DNA of 64,000 bases from Planctomycetota bacterium (GCA_016722065.1 JADKGX010000001.1:1984001-2048000); one strand, 5' to 3'. Counted from the first letter of the stretch, positions 42,656-53,102 are shown. A program made the numbers and translations. Notes: a model not told the origin generated them from the sequence alone.

Positions 42656-45613
42656 ATGGTAAATTTCGGATCTAGATTCAGCAGGTTCGCGCGCGCCACA
42701 GCGGCCGCGAGTGCCATGCTGGGCATGGCCCTGATTCTGGGCGCATGCGGTGGCAAGGACGACAATAATGGCGGTGGCGGCGGGCTTTCCTTCGCCCCGG
42801 CTCCGACGGCACGTCCGTCACTGACCGGCATGACCCCGCGCATCAACGTCTCAGGCGGCAGCGGCAGCGCTGGCGTGGGCGGCGGCGGCGGCGGTGTATT
42901 CATCGTCGCGTCCTATGGCGCACTTTTGGGCGGCACCGGCGGCAGTGGAGTTGACACCAACTTCCTGACTGCTGGCGTCCTGGCCGACAACACCGTGACT
43001 TACGCAGAGTTGGCTGCCATTGACCCACTGGCCTTGAATGTGGTCGGCACGACCGCGTTCATTGACCTGTTCGGACGTGACTTCTTCGTGCCCGCCACTG
43101 CCACGCTGAACCTGGGCGATGCTGTAGCGGCCACGATCGACAGTGTTGTGATTCGCACGAACCTGGCTGGCGACGTCATTCGCATCGACGGCAGCGTGGT
43201 GACGGCCCGCACCGGTTCGACTGGCCCTAGCCTGTCGCTGGTTTCCTCCAACAACCCGGGCACCAGCCCGGTGGTTGATGGCACAATCAATGCCAACGGC
43301 GCAACCGGCCAGAGTGGCGGCACGGTTGGACTGCAGTCCACAGTCGGCAACGTTGCCATCAACGGCACCATCACGGCCCTGGGTTCGTCTGGGGCGACTG
43401 GATTCAACGGTGGCAGCATTTCCTTGCAGGCCAATCAGGGCAACGTGCACATTGCGGCTGGCCAGTTTGTCCTCACCGGCGGCAGTGGCAGCACCACCGG
43501 CGGTAGCGGTGGTGGTTGCCAGTTCTATGTTGGATCGGCAAAGACTGCTTCACAGTTCAACTGGGGTGTCAACCTCAGCGGCGGCGCAGGCGGCACTGGT
43601 AACGGTGGCAACGGCGGCGGCTTCATCATGGAAGGTGGCGATCAAGCCAACTTCTTTGCCCCGATTCAGGCTGACGGCGGCAACAGCACCTCGGCCGTCG
43701 GCGGCAACGGCGGCTCGGCCAGCCAGGTTGCGGGCACCACGACTGGTGTGTTCCAGTTCCAGGCCAACGGCGGCAGCGGTGCGACCACCGGCGGCAACGG
43801 CGGCTCTTTCCAACAAAGCGGTAACTTTTGGGACGACATTCAGAGCTTCGCCTTTGTGTTTGTGGCCAATGGCGGCGCAGGTACCACGTCGGCTGGCAAT
43901 GGCGGACAAATCAACTGTGCCGCCTATGGTTGGGCGCACAACACACTGATTGACGTGACCGCCAACGGTGGCAACGGCACCAGCGGACCTGGCGACGGTG
44001 GCGGCATTGCTCAATTTGTGGTGATTGGTTGGGCCACGGGCAACGTGGTTGACGTCAAGGCCCAGGGTGGTTCGGGCACGACGTTGGGTGGCAACGGTGG
44101 TGGTGGCACAATCGGCTACTACGGTCAGCACACTGGCAACCTTCTCAAGGGCAACCTCAGTGGCGGTTCGGCCAGCGCGGCTGCGGCGACCGGCGGCAAC
44201 GGCGGCGGCGTACAGTACATCGAAGCGGCCATCGGTGGCGTTGGCTCACAGGCCAATACCGTCGACTTGATTGCCAACGGCGGCGCGGCTACTTCGGGAA
44301 CCCAAGGTGGCGGGGGCGGATTTGCCCAGCTTCAGTTGGGCCTGGTCGGCAACACCGGAACGACTGAAGTCGTGGCCAAGGGCACGTTCAACGGCGGTAG
44401 CGCTGGTGGTGCGGCCTCGACTGGCGGCAATGGCGGCGGCGTGCTTGCAGCAGGCGGCGGCGCTTTGGCAAACGTGATCGTGAACGCAACCATTACAGCT
44501 AATGGTGGCAGCGGTACCAGCGTCGGTGGAAACGGTGGTGGCCTGTCGATCAGCAGCTCGGGTTCAACCTCCGTGAGCGGCAACGTGATTGCCAACGGCG
44601 GCAACGGCACAGGTGCAACCGGCGACGGCGGCACCGGCGGCCAGTTCAACGTCAACGGTGGCCCCTACGGCAACTTCTGGACCAACAACTTCAGCTTGAC
44701 TGCATTGGGCGGCAACAGTGAACAAGCAGACGGCGGCAACGGCGGGACAGTCGACGTGAACGACCTGTCCTGCGAAGTCACCGTGACTGGCGGCGTGTTT
44801 GACCTGTCGGGCGGCAACGGCGCGACCGTTTCTGGTACCGGCGACGGCGGCGACGGTGGCAACTTCACCTTGGCCACTCTGGAATACAACGTCGAAATGC
44901 GCACCAGTGTGCGCGCCAATGGTGGCACAGGCACGGGCTTTGGTGGCGACGGCGGCTTTATTGGTGCCTACACCGACACCGATGGCTCCAGCTCCCCAGA
45001 CGGCCGTGGGGCGTTCCTGTTCATTGACAGCTCGATCACAGCCAATGGCGGCAACGGCCTGACCAACGGCACCGGTGGCGACGGCGGCGGCATCTATGCA
45101 TGGCCGTACAACTACGGTCAAGCTTCCCAGACCGGTGAAGCCGAGTATCGCGGCACTTGGACCTTCAACGGCGGAAACGGCGCCGGCACGGGTAACGGTG
45201 GCGACGGTGGTTACTCCTACATCTATGGCGGCGTGCTGTTCCTGCGCTCCTTTGCCAACATCACTGCCAACGGTGGCACTGGCGTGACGGGTGGTACCGG
45301 CGGCGACTTGTACTTCGGAATGGACGACACCGGCTTGATCACCATTGGTGGTTCCTGCAATGCCAATGGCGGCGCGGGCACCACAGCTGGCGGCACAGGT
45401 GGCAGCATCCTGGCCGAATCGGTCAACACCGGCGGCAAGATTGTGGTCAACAGTGGCGTGACCCTGCGTGCCAACGGCGGCGCAGCGGCTGGTACTGCCG
45501 GCACAATCGATCTGGACGCAGAAGGCACTGGCAATGTAACAACGACCGGCGCAACGCTTCAGACCAACACGGGCGCGGGCGTGGCAGTTCCCGCAAACAT
45601 CACCATCAGCTAG
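42656..45613 (+). CDS. Gly/Asn-rich solenoid lipoprotein, paralog 1
   Basis: 985 residues. The ATG at 42656 is chosen because CGGAGAGC lies at the same distance as in the other two copies. The lipoprotein signal (FARATAAASAMLGMALILGAC) is nearly identical in all three. After a Gly-rich segment and the conserved PTARPSLTGM and VIRIDGSVVT blocks, the protein is built of about twenty repeats of roughly 30-40 residues, each with a core like ANGGNGTSxGGNGG followed by about 15 variable residues with alternating hydrophobics. I infer a parallel beta-solenoid exposed outside the cell. The C-terminus (KIVVNSGVT, GATLQTNTGAGVAVPANITIS) is almost the same as in paralog 3. No catalytic motif is seen; an adhesin or surface-layer role is possible. 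Confidence 0.88.
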   Translation: MVNFGSRFSRFARATAAASAMLGMALILGACGGKDDNNGGGGGLSFAPAPTARPSLTGMTPRINVSGGSGSAGVGGGGGGVFIVASYGALLGGTGGSGVDTNFLTAGVLADNTVTYAELAAIDPLALNVVGTTAFIDLFGRDFFVPATATLNLGDAVAATIDSVVIRTNLAGDVIRIDGSVVTARTGSTGPSLSLVSSNNPGTSPVVDGTINANGATGQSGGTVGLQSTVGNVAINGTITALGSSGATGFNGGSISLQANQGNVHIAAGQFVLTGGSGSTTGGSGGGCQFYVGSAKTASQFNWGVNLSGGAGGTGNGGNGGGFIMEGGDQANFFAPIQADGGNSTSAVGGNGGSASQVAGTTTGVFQFQANGGSGATTGGNGGSFQQSGNFWDDIQSFAFVFVANGGAGTTSAGNGGQINCAAYGWAHNTLIDVTANGGNGTSGPGDGGGIAQFVVIGWATGNVVDVKAQGGSGTTLGGNGGGGTIGYYGQHTGNLLKGNLSGGSASAAAATGGNGGGVQYIEAAIGGVGSQANTVDLIANGGAATSGTQGGGGGFAQLQLGLVGNTGTTEVVAKGTFNGGSAGGAASTGGNGGGVLAAGGGALANVIVNATITANGGSGTSVGGNGGGLSISSSGSTSVSGNVIANGGNGTGATGDGGTGGQFNVNGGPYGNFWTNNFSLTALGGNSEQADGGNGGTVDVNDLSCEVTVTGGVFDLSGGNGATVSGTGDGGDGGNFTLATLEYNVEMRTSVRANGGTGTGFGGDGGFIGAYTDTDGSSSPDGRGAFLFIDSSITANGGNGLTNGTGGDGGGIYAWPYNYGQASQTGEAEYRGTWTFNGGNGAGTGNGGDGGYSYIYGGVLFLRSFANITANGGTGVTGGTGGDLYFGMDDTGLITIGGSCNANGGAGTTAGGTGGSILAESVNTGGKIVVNSGVTLRANGGAAAGTAGTIDLDAEGTGNVTTTGATLQTNTGAGVAVPANITIS

Positions 45614-45648
45614 ACCGGTGATGCAGGGCAGCAGCAAATAGACACACA

Positions 45649-45676
45649 GGGCGCGGGGATTTCCCCGCGCCCTTTT
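45649..45676 (+). terminator. Terminator of cassette 1
   Basis: Stem GGGCGCGGGGA (45649-45659) / TCCCCGCGCCC (45662-45672) followed by TTTT. The same hairpin sequence closes cassettes 2 and 3. Confidence 0.93.
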
Positions 45677-45769
45677 CATTTTCTGGGCTGGTGCTGGCTG
45701 AAAGGCTCCATGTCAGGCCGAGCGCGCTGTGAGGGTGTCGACTCTTTGGCCATACCCAACCAACAGAAC

Positions 45770-45799
45770 TTGACGACATGGCATATCAGCCGCTACAAC
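45770..45799 (+). promoter_or_regulatory. Promoter of cassette 2
   Basis: TTGACG (45770-45775), 18-base spacer, TACAAC (45794-45799). The spacer contains TGGCATAT. The layout is the same as in cassettes 1 and 3. Confidence 0.8.
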
Positions 45800-45833
45800 C
45801 CCTCGCTTCAACTGGCAATTCAGGCGCGACATT

Positions 45834-45889
45834 CGACTCCAGTCCGGAGACACAATGCTTGCGTTAGACCAACGGAGAGCACGACTCAT
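45834..45889 (+). repeat. Duplicated leader (copy in cassette 2; second copy at 49389-49444)
   Basis: About 55 bases upstream of the start codon of paralog 2, running from GACTCCAGTCCGGAGACACA to the start, are the same as the leader of paralog 3. They contain an in-frame upstream ATG (45855) with its own GGAG, so a start 11 codons earlier cannot be excluded. The CGGAGAGC shared with cassette 1 favours the downstream start. Confidence 0.85.
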
Positions 45890-48800
45890 GGCAATTTTCG
45901 GATCACGAATCAGCAGGTTCGCACGAGCCACGGCAGCGGCAAGTGCGATGCTGGGCATGGCACTGATTCTGGGTGCATGCGGCGGCAGTGACAGCAAGGG
46001 CGGCGGCGGCGGGTTCTCGTACGCCCCTCCTCCGACTGCACGTCCGTCGCAGGCGGGCATGATCACGCGCATTGATGTCAGCGGCGGCGCTGGCACGGCC
46101 GGCGCAGGTGCCACTGGCGGCAATGTTGCCCTGATTGCCACCTACGGCCGTGTGTTGCCCGGTGGCGGTGGTGCAGGCATTGACAACAACTTCATCACCC
46201 CGGCGGCCCTCAGTGGCAACGTGGTGACTTTTGCCGAGCTTTCAACGATCAACGCCGGCAACTACTACCTTGATACCGGCATTGACACGGCCTACATCGA
46301 CCTGGACGGCTTTGACTTCCAGATTCCGGCCGGTGCCACGCTGGACCTGTCCGATGCTGTGGCAGGCACCGTGGACACCGTAATCATTCGTACCCACGGC
46401 GCAGGCGACGTGATTCGCATTGACGGGTCGGTCGTCACCACACGCACTGGCCAGTTGAGCGTGGCCGTGCAGTTCCTCAATGGCAACACGGCGGGAGACT
46501 CGCTGCTTGTTGCTGGCAGCATCAATGCCGACGGTGCAACCGGCTTCCCCGGTGGCCAGGTAACTCTGGCCAGCGGCATTGGCAACGTCAATGTGACTGG
46601 CACCATTACTTCACGCGGCGCCACGGGCGCAAGCGGCTTCAGTGGCGGCACTGTCGGGCTGATTGCCAACAACGGCAATGTGCAGGTCGCCAACGGCCTG
46701 TTTGCTGCAAATGGTGGCACCGGCACGACGACGGGTGCCAATGGTGGCAGCGTGCAGGCGTTCATGGGCTCGATTTCTGGCAAATCCAGCTTTCCGTTTG
46801 GCCTTTCGGCTAATGGCGGCAACGGCGGCACTGGCGCAGGTGGCAATGGCGGCAGCTTCACCCTGACTGGCGGCGACGGCTGCGACTTCTTCACGCCAGC
46901 CACGGCCAATGGTGGCACCAGCACCAGCGCGGCGGGAGGCAGCGGCGGCTCTTTCGTAGTGCAAGGCGACCCGATCAACGGCGTTGTGCAGTTGGCGGCC
47001 AACGGCGGCAACGGCTCCACCACTGGTGGCGTTGGCGGCGCAATCAGCACAGGCACGCTCAATGGCGAAGTGTACAGCGCGGCTCTGGTGCTCACGGCCA
47101 ACGGCGGTACCGGCACAACGGGTGGCAACGGCGGCGGTTTCAATTTCACCAACATCTACCAGTCGTTCAATCAGGTAAAGATCGAACACACGGCCAACGG
47201 TGGTGTTGGCACAACAACGGGCGGCAATGGCGGAGCGATTACCTTTCAGTTGCAGGGAGGGGTTTGCCGCAATCTGACGTTCCAGTCCACGGCCAATGGT
47301 GGCAACGGTGGCACGACGGGAGGCGATGGTGGACAGGCTGTTCTCTTCGCCTTTGGCGATTGCGCCAAAAACTTGGTTGATCTTACTGCCAACGGCGGCA
47401 ACGGAAGCACGGCCCCCGGCGACGGTGGAGCTGCGCAGATCCTTGGTGTCAACGACGTCACGGATTGCATGGTGGATGTTGTCGCCAACGGCGGCAACGG
47501 TACCAGCATCGGCGGCAACGGCGGCGGCGCCGCAATCGCTGCCTATGGCGACATGGTCAACAACCTGGTTACGGGCACCTGCAACGGTGGCACTTCCAGC
47601 GGGGCGGCCGGAACGGCTGGCAACGGTGGCGGGGCTTCCTTGGTTGCCTATAACATGGGCGGCGGTTTTGCCCGCGGACCCAACACGGTCGATGTTACAG
47701 CCCGTGGCGGTGATTCCACTTCCAACGGCACAGGCGGCGACGGCGGTAGTGTTACGGCCGTATGTGCCCAGGTTGTGCCGCTGGGTGGCCTCAAGGTCAC
47801 TCTCAAGGCCGACCTTGCCGGTGGCAACGCGGCAGCTGGCGGCACAGGCGGCGACGGTGGTAACGCCACTGCAACGGGCACAGGCGCCCTTTCGACGATG
47901 GACGTGACCCTGAACGTAACGGCCAATGGTGGAACGGCCCCAACGGGAACTGCCGGAAGCGGCGGCAACCTGACCTTGGGCAACGGCACTACGGCAACCC
48001 TGTTGGCCACGGGTTCGTTCACCGGCAACGGCGGCAACGGCGCTGGCACGGTGGCTGGTGGCAATGGCGGCAGCGCGTTCTTTCAGACGAACACGCTGGG
48101 TTCTACGCGTCTGACCAACCTCAATGTCACCCTGCTTGGCGGCAACAGCGAGCAGAACGACGGTGGCAACGGCGGCGACATCGACAGCGACTTCAACAGC
48201 AACACATGGATCACCGGCGGGACCTACAACACCAGCGGCGGCAACGGCGCCACGGTGTCAGGCACCGGCAACGGTGGTAGCGGCGGCGACCAGCAGTACC
48301 AGACCGACAACTTCGAGTTGCGCGTCAACGCCACATTCCGCGGCAACGGTGGCACAACCACCGGCGGCAACGGCGGCACAGGTTCGTTCGTTGAGTTCAC
48401 TCCAGACTTGAACGACGACGGCCCGGGTGCCTATGTGTTGTTCGAGGGCCTTGGTGAAGCCCGTGGCGGAAACGCCATCGGGTCAGGCACCGGCGGCGCC
48501 GGCGGCGACATTGAGATCGACAACTACGACAACAACACTGCCTACTCATATGCGTCGAACAGCGTCATGCGCGGCACCTGGGACGTCAGCGGCGGCAACG
48601 GTGCTGGCGTGGGCAACGGCGGCGACGGCGGCTATCTCGACGTTGACTGCAACGGTGACTTCGTGGAAGTAACCGGCACCCTGCGCGCCAACGGCGGCAC
48701 CGGCGCAACCGGCGGCGCCGGCGGCGAAATCGACGTCTATGCAGCCGACGTTGGAGCGACTGGCATCACAACGAACAAGTGGTTCGGCCTTTCCCAGGCC

Positions 48801-49154
48801 AACGGTGGCAACGGCACAACGACCGGCGGCGACGGTGGCTACATCACCAGCCGTGGTACTGGTGGCAAGATCACCATTGGTGGCACGCAGGAAGTCAATG
48901 GCGGTGCCGGCCCGACCGGCGGCGACGGCGGCCTGATCGCACACGGCAACAACTCCGCCACCACCTTGACCCTGACTGCGGCGGCCCGTCTGCGCGCCAA
49001 CGGCGGGGCAACCAACGGCGACGGTGGAGACATCACTCTGGACCCCACCGGCACCGGCGGCCTGGCAAACCCCAATCTCGTGGAGCAGGCCGGCCGCGTG
49101 TTGGAAGTTCTGGCAAACGGCAGTGGTGCAGCAGGAACCATCACCCGCGACTAA
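45888..49154 (+). CDS. Gly/Asn-rich solenoid lipoprotein, paralog 2
   Basis: 1088 residues from the ATG at 45888. It has the same signal peptide and lipobox as its neighbours (LILGAC), the PTARPSQAGM block and VIRIDGSVVTTRTG, then regular repeats such as HTANGGVGTTTGGNGG, STANGGNGGTTGGDGG and VVANGGNGTSIGGNGG. The conserved late module GGNSEQNDGGNGG followed by GGNGATVSGTGNGGSGG is present. The C-terminus (RANGGATNGDGGDITLDPTG, then a short different tail) diverges from paralogs 1 and 3. Some repeats have paired Cys (CRNL, CAKNL, CMVDV) that could form disulfides. Surface exposure is inferred. Confidence 0.88.
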   Translation: MAIFGSRISRFARATAAASAMLGMALILGACGGSDSKGGGGGFSYAPPPTARPSQAGMITRIDVSGGAGTAGAGATGGNVALIATYGRVLPGGGGAGIDNNFITPAALSGNVVTFAELSTINAGNYYLDTGIDTAYIDLDGFDFQIPAGATLDLSDAVAGTVDTVIIRTHGAGDVIRIDGSVVTTRTGQLSVAVQFLNGNTAGDSLLVAGSINADGATGFPGGQVTLASGIGNVNVTGTITSRGATGASGFSGGTVGLIANNGNVQVANGLFAANGGTGTTTGANGGSVQAFMGSISGKSSFPFGLSANGGNGGTGAGGNGGSFTLTGGDGCDFFTPATANGGTSTSAAGGSGGSFVVQGDPINGVVQLAANGGNGSTTGGVGGAISTGTLNGEVYSAALVLTANGGTGTTGGNGGGFNFTNIYQSFNQVKIEHTANGGVGTTTGGNGGAITFQLQGGVCRNLTFQSTANGGNGGTTGGDGGQAVLFAFGDCAKNLVDLTANGGNGSTAPGDGGAAQILGVNDVTDCMVDVVANGGNGTSIGGNGGGAAIAAYGDMVNNLVTGTCNGGTSSGAAGTAGNGGGASLVAYNMGGGFARGPNTVDVTARGGDSTSNGTGGDGGSVTAVCAQVVPLGGLKVTLKADLAGGNAAAGGTGGDGGNATATGTGALSTMDVTLNVTANGGTAPTGTAGSGGNLTLGNGTTATLLATGSFTGNGGNGAGTVAGGNGGSAFFQTNTLGSTRLTNLNVTLLGGNSEQNDGGNGGDIDSDFNSNTWITGGTYNTSGGNGATVSGTGNGGSGGDQQYQTDNFELRVNATFRGNGGTTTGGNGGTGSFVEFTPDLNDDGPGAYVLFEGLGEARGGNAIGSGTGGAGGDIEIDNYDNNTAYSYASNSVMRGTWDVSGGNGAGVGNGGDGGYLDVDCNGDFVEVTGTLRANGGTGATGGAGGEIDVYAADVGATGITTNKWFGLSQANGGNGTTTGGDGGYITSRGTGGKITIGGTQEVNGGAGPTGGDGGLIAHGNNSATTLTLTAAARLRANGGATNGDGGDITLDPTGTGGLANPNLVEQAGRVLEVLANGSGAAGTITRD

Positions 49155-49194
49155 GCACTATGGCGGCTGAAGGACGATGACAACGCAGTTCCAA

Positions 49195-49225
49195 GGGCGC
49201 GGGGATTTTCCCGCGCCCTTTTTTT
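49195..49225 (+). terminator. Terminator of cassette 2
   Basis: Stem GGGCGCGGG / CCCGCGCCC (49195-49218) with an A/T loop and a run of seven T at 49219-49225. It shares its sequence with the terminators of cassettes 1 and 3. Confidence 0.95.
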
Positions 49226-49323
49226 GCGGCAAGAGCGATCCAGCCATTGCGGCGCAGAATCGCTACAGCTCAACCTGTGCGCCGCGAGAGAGCCGATGGG
49301 TGTCCAAGTCGGACTACCAGAAC

Positions 49324-49353
49324 TTGACAACTTGGCACATCGGCCGCTAGAAC
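49324..49353 (+). promoter_or_regulatory. Promoter of cassette 3
   Basis: TTGACA (49324-49329), 18-base spacer with TGGCACAT, TAGAAC (49348-49353). It matches cassettes 1 and 2 in spacing and in the spacer motif. Confidence 0.82.
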
Positions 49354-49442
49354 CCGTTGCTTCATCATTGCAATTCAGGCGCGGCGTTTGACTCCAGTCC
49401 GGAGACACAATGCTTGCGTTAGACCAACGGAGAGCACGACTC

Positions 49443-52400
49443 ATGGAAATTTTCGGATCAAGAATCAGCAGGTTCGCGCGCGCCACAGCGGCCGCGAGTG
49501 CAATGCTGGGCATGGCCCTGATTCTGGGCGCATGCGGCGGCGGGGATAGCGGTGGTGGTGGCGGTGGTGGCGACGGTTACGCGCCTCCTCCGACTGCGCG
49601 TCCGACTTTGACCGGGCTTACAGTTCGCATCGACACCGCCGGCGGCGCTGGCAGCGCCGGTGCAGGCGGTGCCGGTGGTTACCCGGAAATTTACGCCGAG
49701 CTTGGCAGCCTGATTGAAGGCAACGGCGGAGGCCGCGCTTCAATCAATGCCAACATGCTCACGGCAACGGAATTGGCCGACAACGTTGTAACAGGTGCCG
49801 AAGTTCAGTCGGCTGCCGGGCTGGCAGCCCAGGTGGTTGGCACGAACCTGACGGTCGATTTGACCAACCGCGATTTCTACATCCCGGCCGGCACAACGCT
49901 GGACCTTTCCGCTTTGGCTTCGGGCGTGATTGACACAGTCACGATTCGCACCCACGGTGCGGGCAACGTGATTCGCATCGACGGCGCTGTGACCCTGACT
50001 CGGGCTGGTGCCAACGCAGTGGACCTGAACCTTGAAAACCGCGGCAACAACGGCCTGGCGATCACCGTCGACGGTGCCGTCGCTGGCGGTGGCGCACCGA
50101 CCTACGCAGGCGCGGATATCAACATTGACGCGCACCAGGGCAGCATCGCGCTGGTCGGTGTTCTGACCCTCACGGGCGGAAGTGGCACCACCGGTGGCCA
50201 GGGCGGCAAGCCCTACATCATTTCGCGCAAAGGCAACGTGTTCATGCCGCGCGGCATCATCCAGACCAGCGGTGGTTCGGGAACGACAACCGGCGGCAGC
50301 GCTGGCGCCTTCTACTACCAGGGTGGCGATAACGGTCAGGTCAACGGCTTCAACTGGTGCTTCCGCCAGGATGGCGGCGCAGGTGGATCCGGCAACGGTG
50401 GCTTTGGCGGTAACTGCTACCTGTACTGGTACAACAACGTAAACGCCTTCACGTTTGTTCAGGCCCACGGCGGCGCAAGCACAGCAGCGGCTGGCGGCCG
50501 CGCAGGCTGGGTTTATGGATACGCCAACGTGTTCAACGGTGTACTTCAGGTCTTGGGCAACGGCGGCAACGGCGGCACAAACGGCGGCGGCGGCCTGTAC
50601 ATGGATTTTGAGCCGGTAGACGTCATCAGCGCTGCAGTTGTGTTTGATTCCGTCGGAGGCACCGGCTCCAACGGTAACGGCGGCAGCGGAGACAGCTGCT
50701 ATGTGTACTCATACTACGGCGAAGCTCACCAGGTGTGGATCGATGTCGCTAACAACGGCGGCAACGGTACGACGGGCGGCGGCTCGGCCGGATATGTCGA
50801 AGCGTCCTTTGATGACTTGTCGTCGAACATCACCTTCGACGTTACCCAGATCGGCGGCAACGCGACGGTCAGTGGCAACGGGGGCGATGGCAACGACTTC
50901 TACATCTATGCAAACGGCCCCGCTTCGAACTTCGACGTCACGCACGCAGGCACAGGGGGTAACGGATTCACCAACGGCGGTCAAAGCACCTACGTTGAGT
51001 TTGATTTCGACATGGACGCCCAGAACATTGACGCCACGGTAACGAGCACCGGTGGTGCGGCTTCGGCTGGGTCAGGGGCTGATTGCGACGACTTCTATGT
51101 GTACTTCTATAGTTCTGCGCGCAACGTGACGCTTACAGGAAACTCGACTGGCGGCGCTGGCACAACCGGCGGCGGCGATACCATGTACCACTATATCGAA
51201 TTCTACATGGCAACGTGGAACACGGCATTGAACTTCACAGGTACTGGCGGCGCGGCTTCAGCCGGTAACGGTGGCAACGTTGACAGCACCTATGTGTACT
51301 ACGAAGGCCCGGCTGTGACTGCAAACCAGACCGTCAACCTCGTTGGCGGCCAAGGCACAACCGGTGGCGGCAGCGGCGGCTACCACTATGTCGATTTCTA
51401 TCAGTCGGCGACCGGCAGCAACTTCAATGTCACCAACAACGGTGGCAACGCTTCGGCCGGCGGCGGTGGCGATTCGGGCTACGGCTACATCTATTACGAA
51501 GGCGACTCGATCAACCTGACCCGCAACATTACATTCAATGGCGGCAACGGTACGACCTCCGGCGGCGACGGCGACTACCTGTACGTCTACGGTTACAACG
51601 ACATTCGCGATGCGGTGTTCAACTACACCAGCACTGGCGGCACCGCTTCGGCCGCAGCAGGCACCGGTGGCTCCGGCGGCTACTTCTACATCGACGCTGG
51701 CGACAATGGTTATTCAGGCGTGTTCCAGAATGTCACACTGACCCTGGACCTCGACGGCGGCGATGCCACCTCGGGCACGGGCGGCGGCGGCGGCGATCTG
51801 GAAATCTACCAGTACTACTACGGCCACGGCCGCGTGACGTTGAACGGTACGGCCAACGGCGGTAATGGCCAGACTGGTGGCGATGCAAGCTACCTGGACC
51901 TGTATGCCGACGAAGCCACGCTGGAAACTACGCTCAACTTCTCGATGAACGGCGGCAACGGCAGCAACGGCAACGGTGGCACCGGTGGTTACCTGTACAC
52001 CTATGACAGCGACGACCATGTCATCATGCACGGCACCCTCAACGCCAACGGCGGCAACGGCGGCGGCGCTACTGGTACCGGTGGCCAGGGTGGCGACTTT
52101 GTTTCGTCGGCTGGCGGCTATCGTGGCGGCATCGAGATGGTCGGGCTTACCTACAACGCCCGTGGCGGCAACAGCGAACAGGCAGCCGGCGGAAACGGCG
52201 GACTGATCGACTTCAGCCTCAGCGGATTGCTGTACATCAACAACAGCACGATTGACCTGTCCGGTGGCAACGGCTCAGTCACCAGCGGCACGGCCAACGG
52301 CGGCAATGGTCGCAACAACCGCTTCGCGACCGTGGCGCACGACGTTACCATCACGAACACCACGATTCGCGCAAACGGTGGTACAGGCCGTGGCGCGGGC

Positions 52401-53075
52401 GGTTTTGGTGGCGGCATCTTGATTACGGCCGACGACAATACCGACGGCCTGGGCTCGAACTTGTTTGTCAATGCGGTGCTTGAGTCCAACGGCGGCAACG
52501 GTGTCGGCAACGGCAACGGTGGCAACGGCGGATCGATCATACTGTTCTCGTACCTCTGGGCCGGCGGTCAGGACAGTGGCGATGCCGAACACCGTGGCAC
52601 GGTTACAGCCAACGGTGGCAACGGGGCCGGAACCGGCAACGGTGGAGTTGGCGGCTACTATGAAATGACCAGCGGCCAGTACTTTGCCATCGCAGGTGCC
52701 ACGGCCAACATGAACGGCGGCACCGGTGTCACTGGCGGTAACGGTGGCAGTGCCTTCATTGGCCAGGACAACAGCGTCAACATCAACGGCCAAACCACAG
52801 TTGCGGCCAACATCACCGCAAACGGTGGTGCAGGCACAACAGCGGGCGGCAACGGCGGCAACATGACATTTACTGCTGTCATGACCGGCGGCAAGATTGT
52901 CGTCAACTCGGGTGTCACGATTCGGGCCAACGGCGGCGCGGCTGCAGGCAATGCCGGTACGCTGAACCTGGATGCTGAGGGCGCTGGCGGTGCAAACGTT
53001 ACCACCACCGGAGCAACGCTTCAGACCAACACGGGCGCGGGCGTGGCAGTTCCCGCCAATATCACCATCAGCTAA
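49443..53075 (+). CDS. Gly/Asn-rich solenoid lipoprotein, paralog 3 (Tyr-rich centre)
   Basis: 1210 residues from the ATG at 49443. The signal peptide is nearly identical to that of paralogs 1 and 2. The central repeats differ: between the GGNGTTxGG cores are aromatic, acidic segments (YVYSYYGEAHQVWIDV, DDFYVYFYSS, YHYIEFYMATWN, YVYYEGPAV, YGYIYYEGDSIN, EIYQYYYGHGRV), so each solenoid turn probably shows a row of Tyr and Asp. The late module GGNSEQAAGGNGG and the C-terminus VTTTGATLQTNTGAGVAV match paralog 1. The regular Tyr/Asp ladder could bind metal, carbohydrate or a protein partner; this is inference. It is the largest of the three cassettes. Confidence 0.88.
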   Translation: MEIFGSRISRFARATAAASAMLGMALILGACGGGDSGGGGGGGDGYAPPPTARPTLTGLTVRIDTAGGAGSAGAGGAGGYPEIYAELGSLIEGNGGGRASINANMLTATELADNVVTGAEVQSAAGLAAQVVGTNLTVDLTNRDFYIPAGTTLDLSALASGVIDTVTIRTHGAGNVIRIDGAVTLTRAGANAVDLNLENRGNNGLAITVDGAVAGGGAPTYAGADINIDAHQGSIALVGVLTLTGGSGTTGGQGGKPYIISRKGNVFMPRGIIQTSGGSGTTTGGSAGAFYYQGGDNGQVNGFNWCFRQDGGAGGSGNGGFGGNCYLYWYNNVNAFTFVQAHGGASTAAAGGRAGWVYGYANVFNGVLQVLGNGGNGGTNGGGGLYMDFEPVDVISAAVVFDSVGGTGSNGNGGSGDSCYVYSYYGEAHQVWIDVANNGGNGTTGGGSAGYVEASFDDLSSNITFDVTQIGGNATVSGNGGDGNDFYIYANGPASNFDVTHAGTGGNGFTNGGQSTYVEFDFDMDAQNIDATVTSTGGAASAGSGADCDDFYVYFYSSARNVTLTGNSTGGAGTTGGGDTMYHYIEFYMATWNTALNFTGTGGAASAGNGGNVDSTYVYYEGPAVTANQTVNLVGGQGTTGGGSGGYHYVDFYQSATGSNFNVTNNGGNASAGGGGDSGYGYIYYEGDSINLTRNITFNGGNGTTSGGDGDYLYVYGYNDIRDAVFNYTSTGGTASAAAGTGGSGGYFYIDAGDNGYSGVFQNVTLTLDLDGGDATSGTGGGGGDLEIYQYYYGHGRVTLNGTANGGNGQTGGDASYLDLYADEATLETTLNFSMNGGNGSNGNGGTGGYLYTYDSDDHVIMHGTLNANGGNGGGATGTGGQGGDFVSSAGGYRGGIEMVGLTYNARGGNSEQAAGGNGGLIDFSLSGLLYINNSTIDLSGGNGSVTSGTANGGNGRNNRFATVAHDVTITNTTIRANGGTGRGAGGFGGGILITADDNTDGLGSNLFVNAVLESNGGNGVGNGNGGNGGSIILFSYLWAGGQDSGDAEHRGTVTANGGNGAGTGNGGVGGYYEMTSGQYFAIAGATANMNGGTGVTGGNGGSAFIGQDNSVNINGQTTVAANITANGGAGTTAGGNGGNMTFTAVMTGGKIVVNSGVTIRANGGAAAGNAGTLNLDAEGAGGANVTTTGATLQTNTGAGVAVPANITIS

Positions 53076-53102
53076 CTCGATGGGCCATAAGCTGCAACAA
53101 CA

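Noticed and set aside
42851..45679. Long antisense open frames opposite the Gly-rich lipoproteins (also opposite paralogs 2 and 3)
   Set aside because: They mirror the Gly/Asn codon repeats (giving Ala/Pro/Val/Thr-rich products), have no ribosome binding site and no recognisable domain. The plus-strand genes have signal peptides, promoters and terminators.
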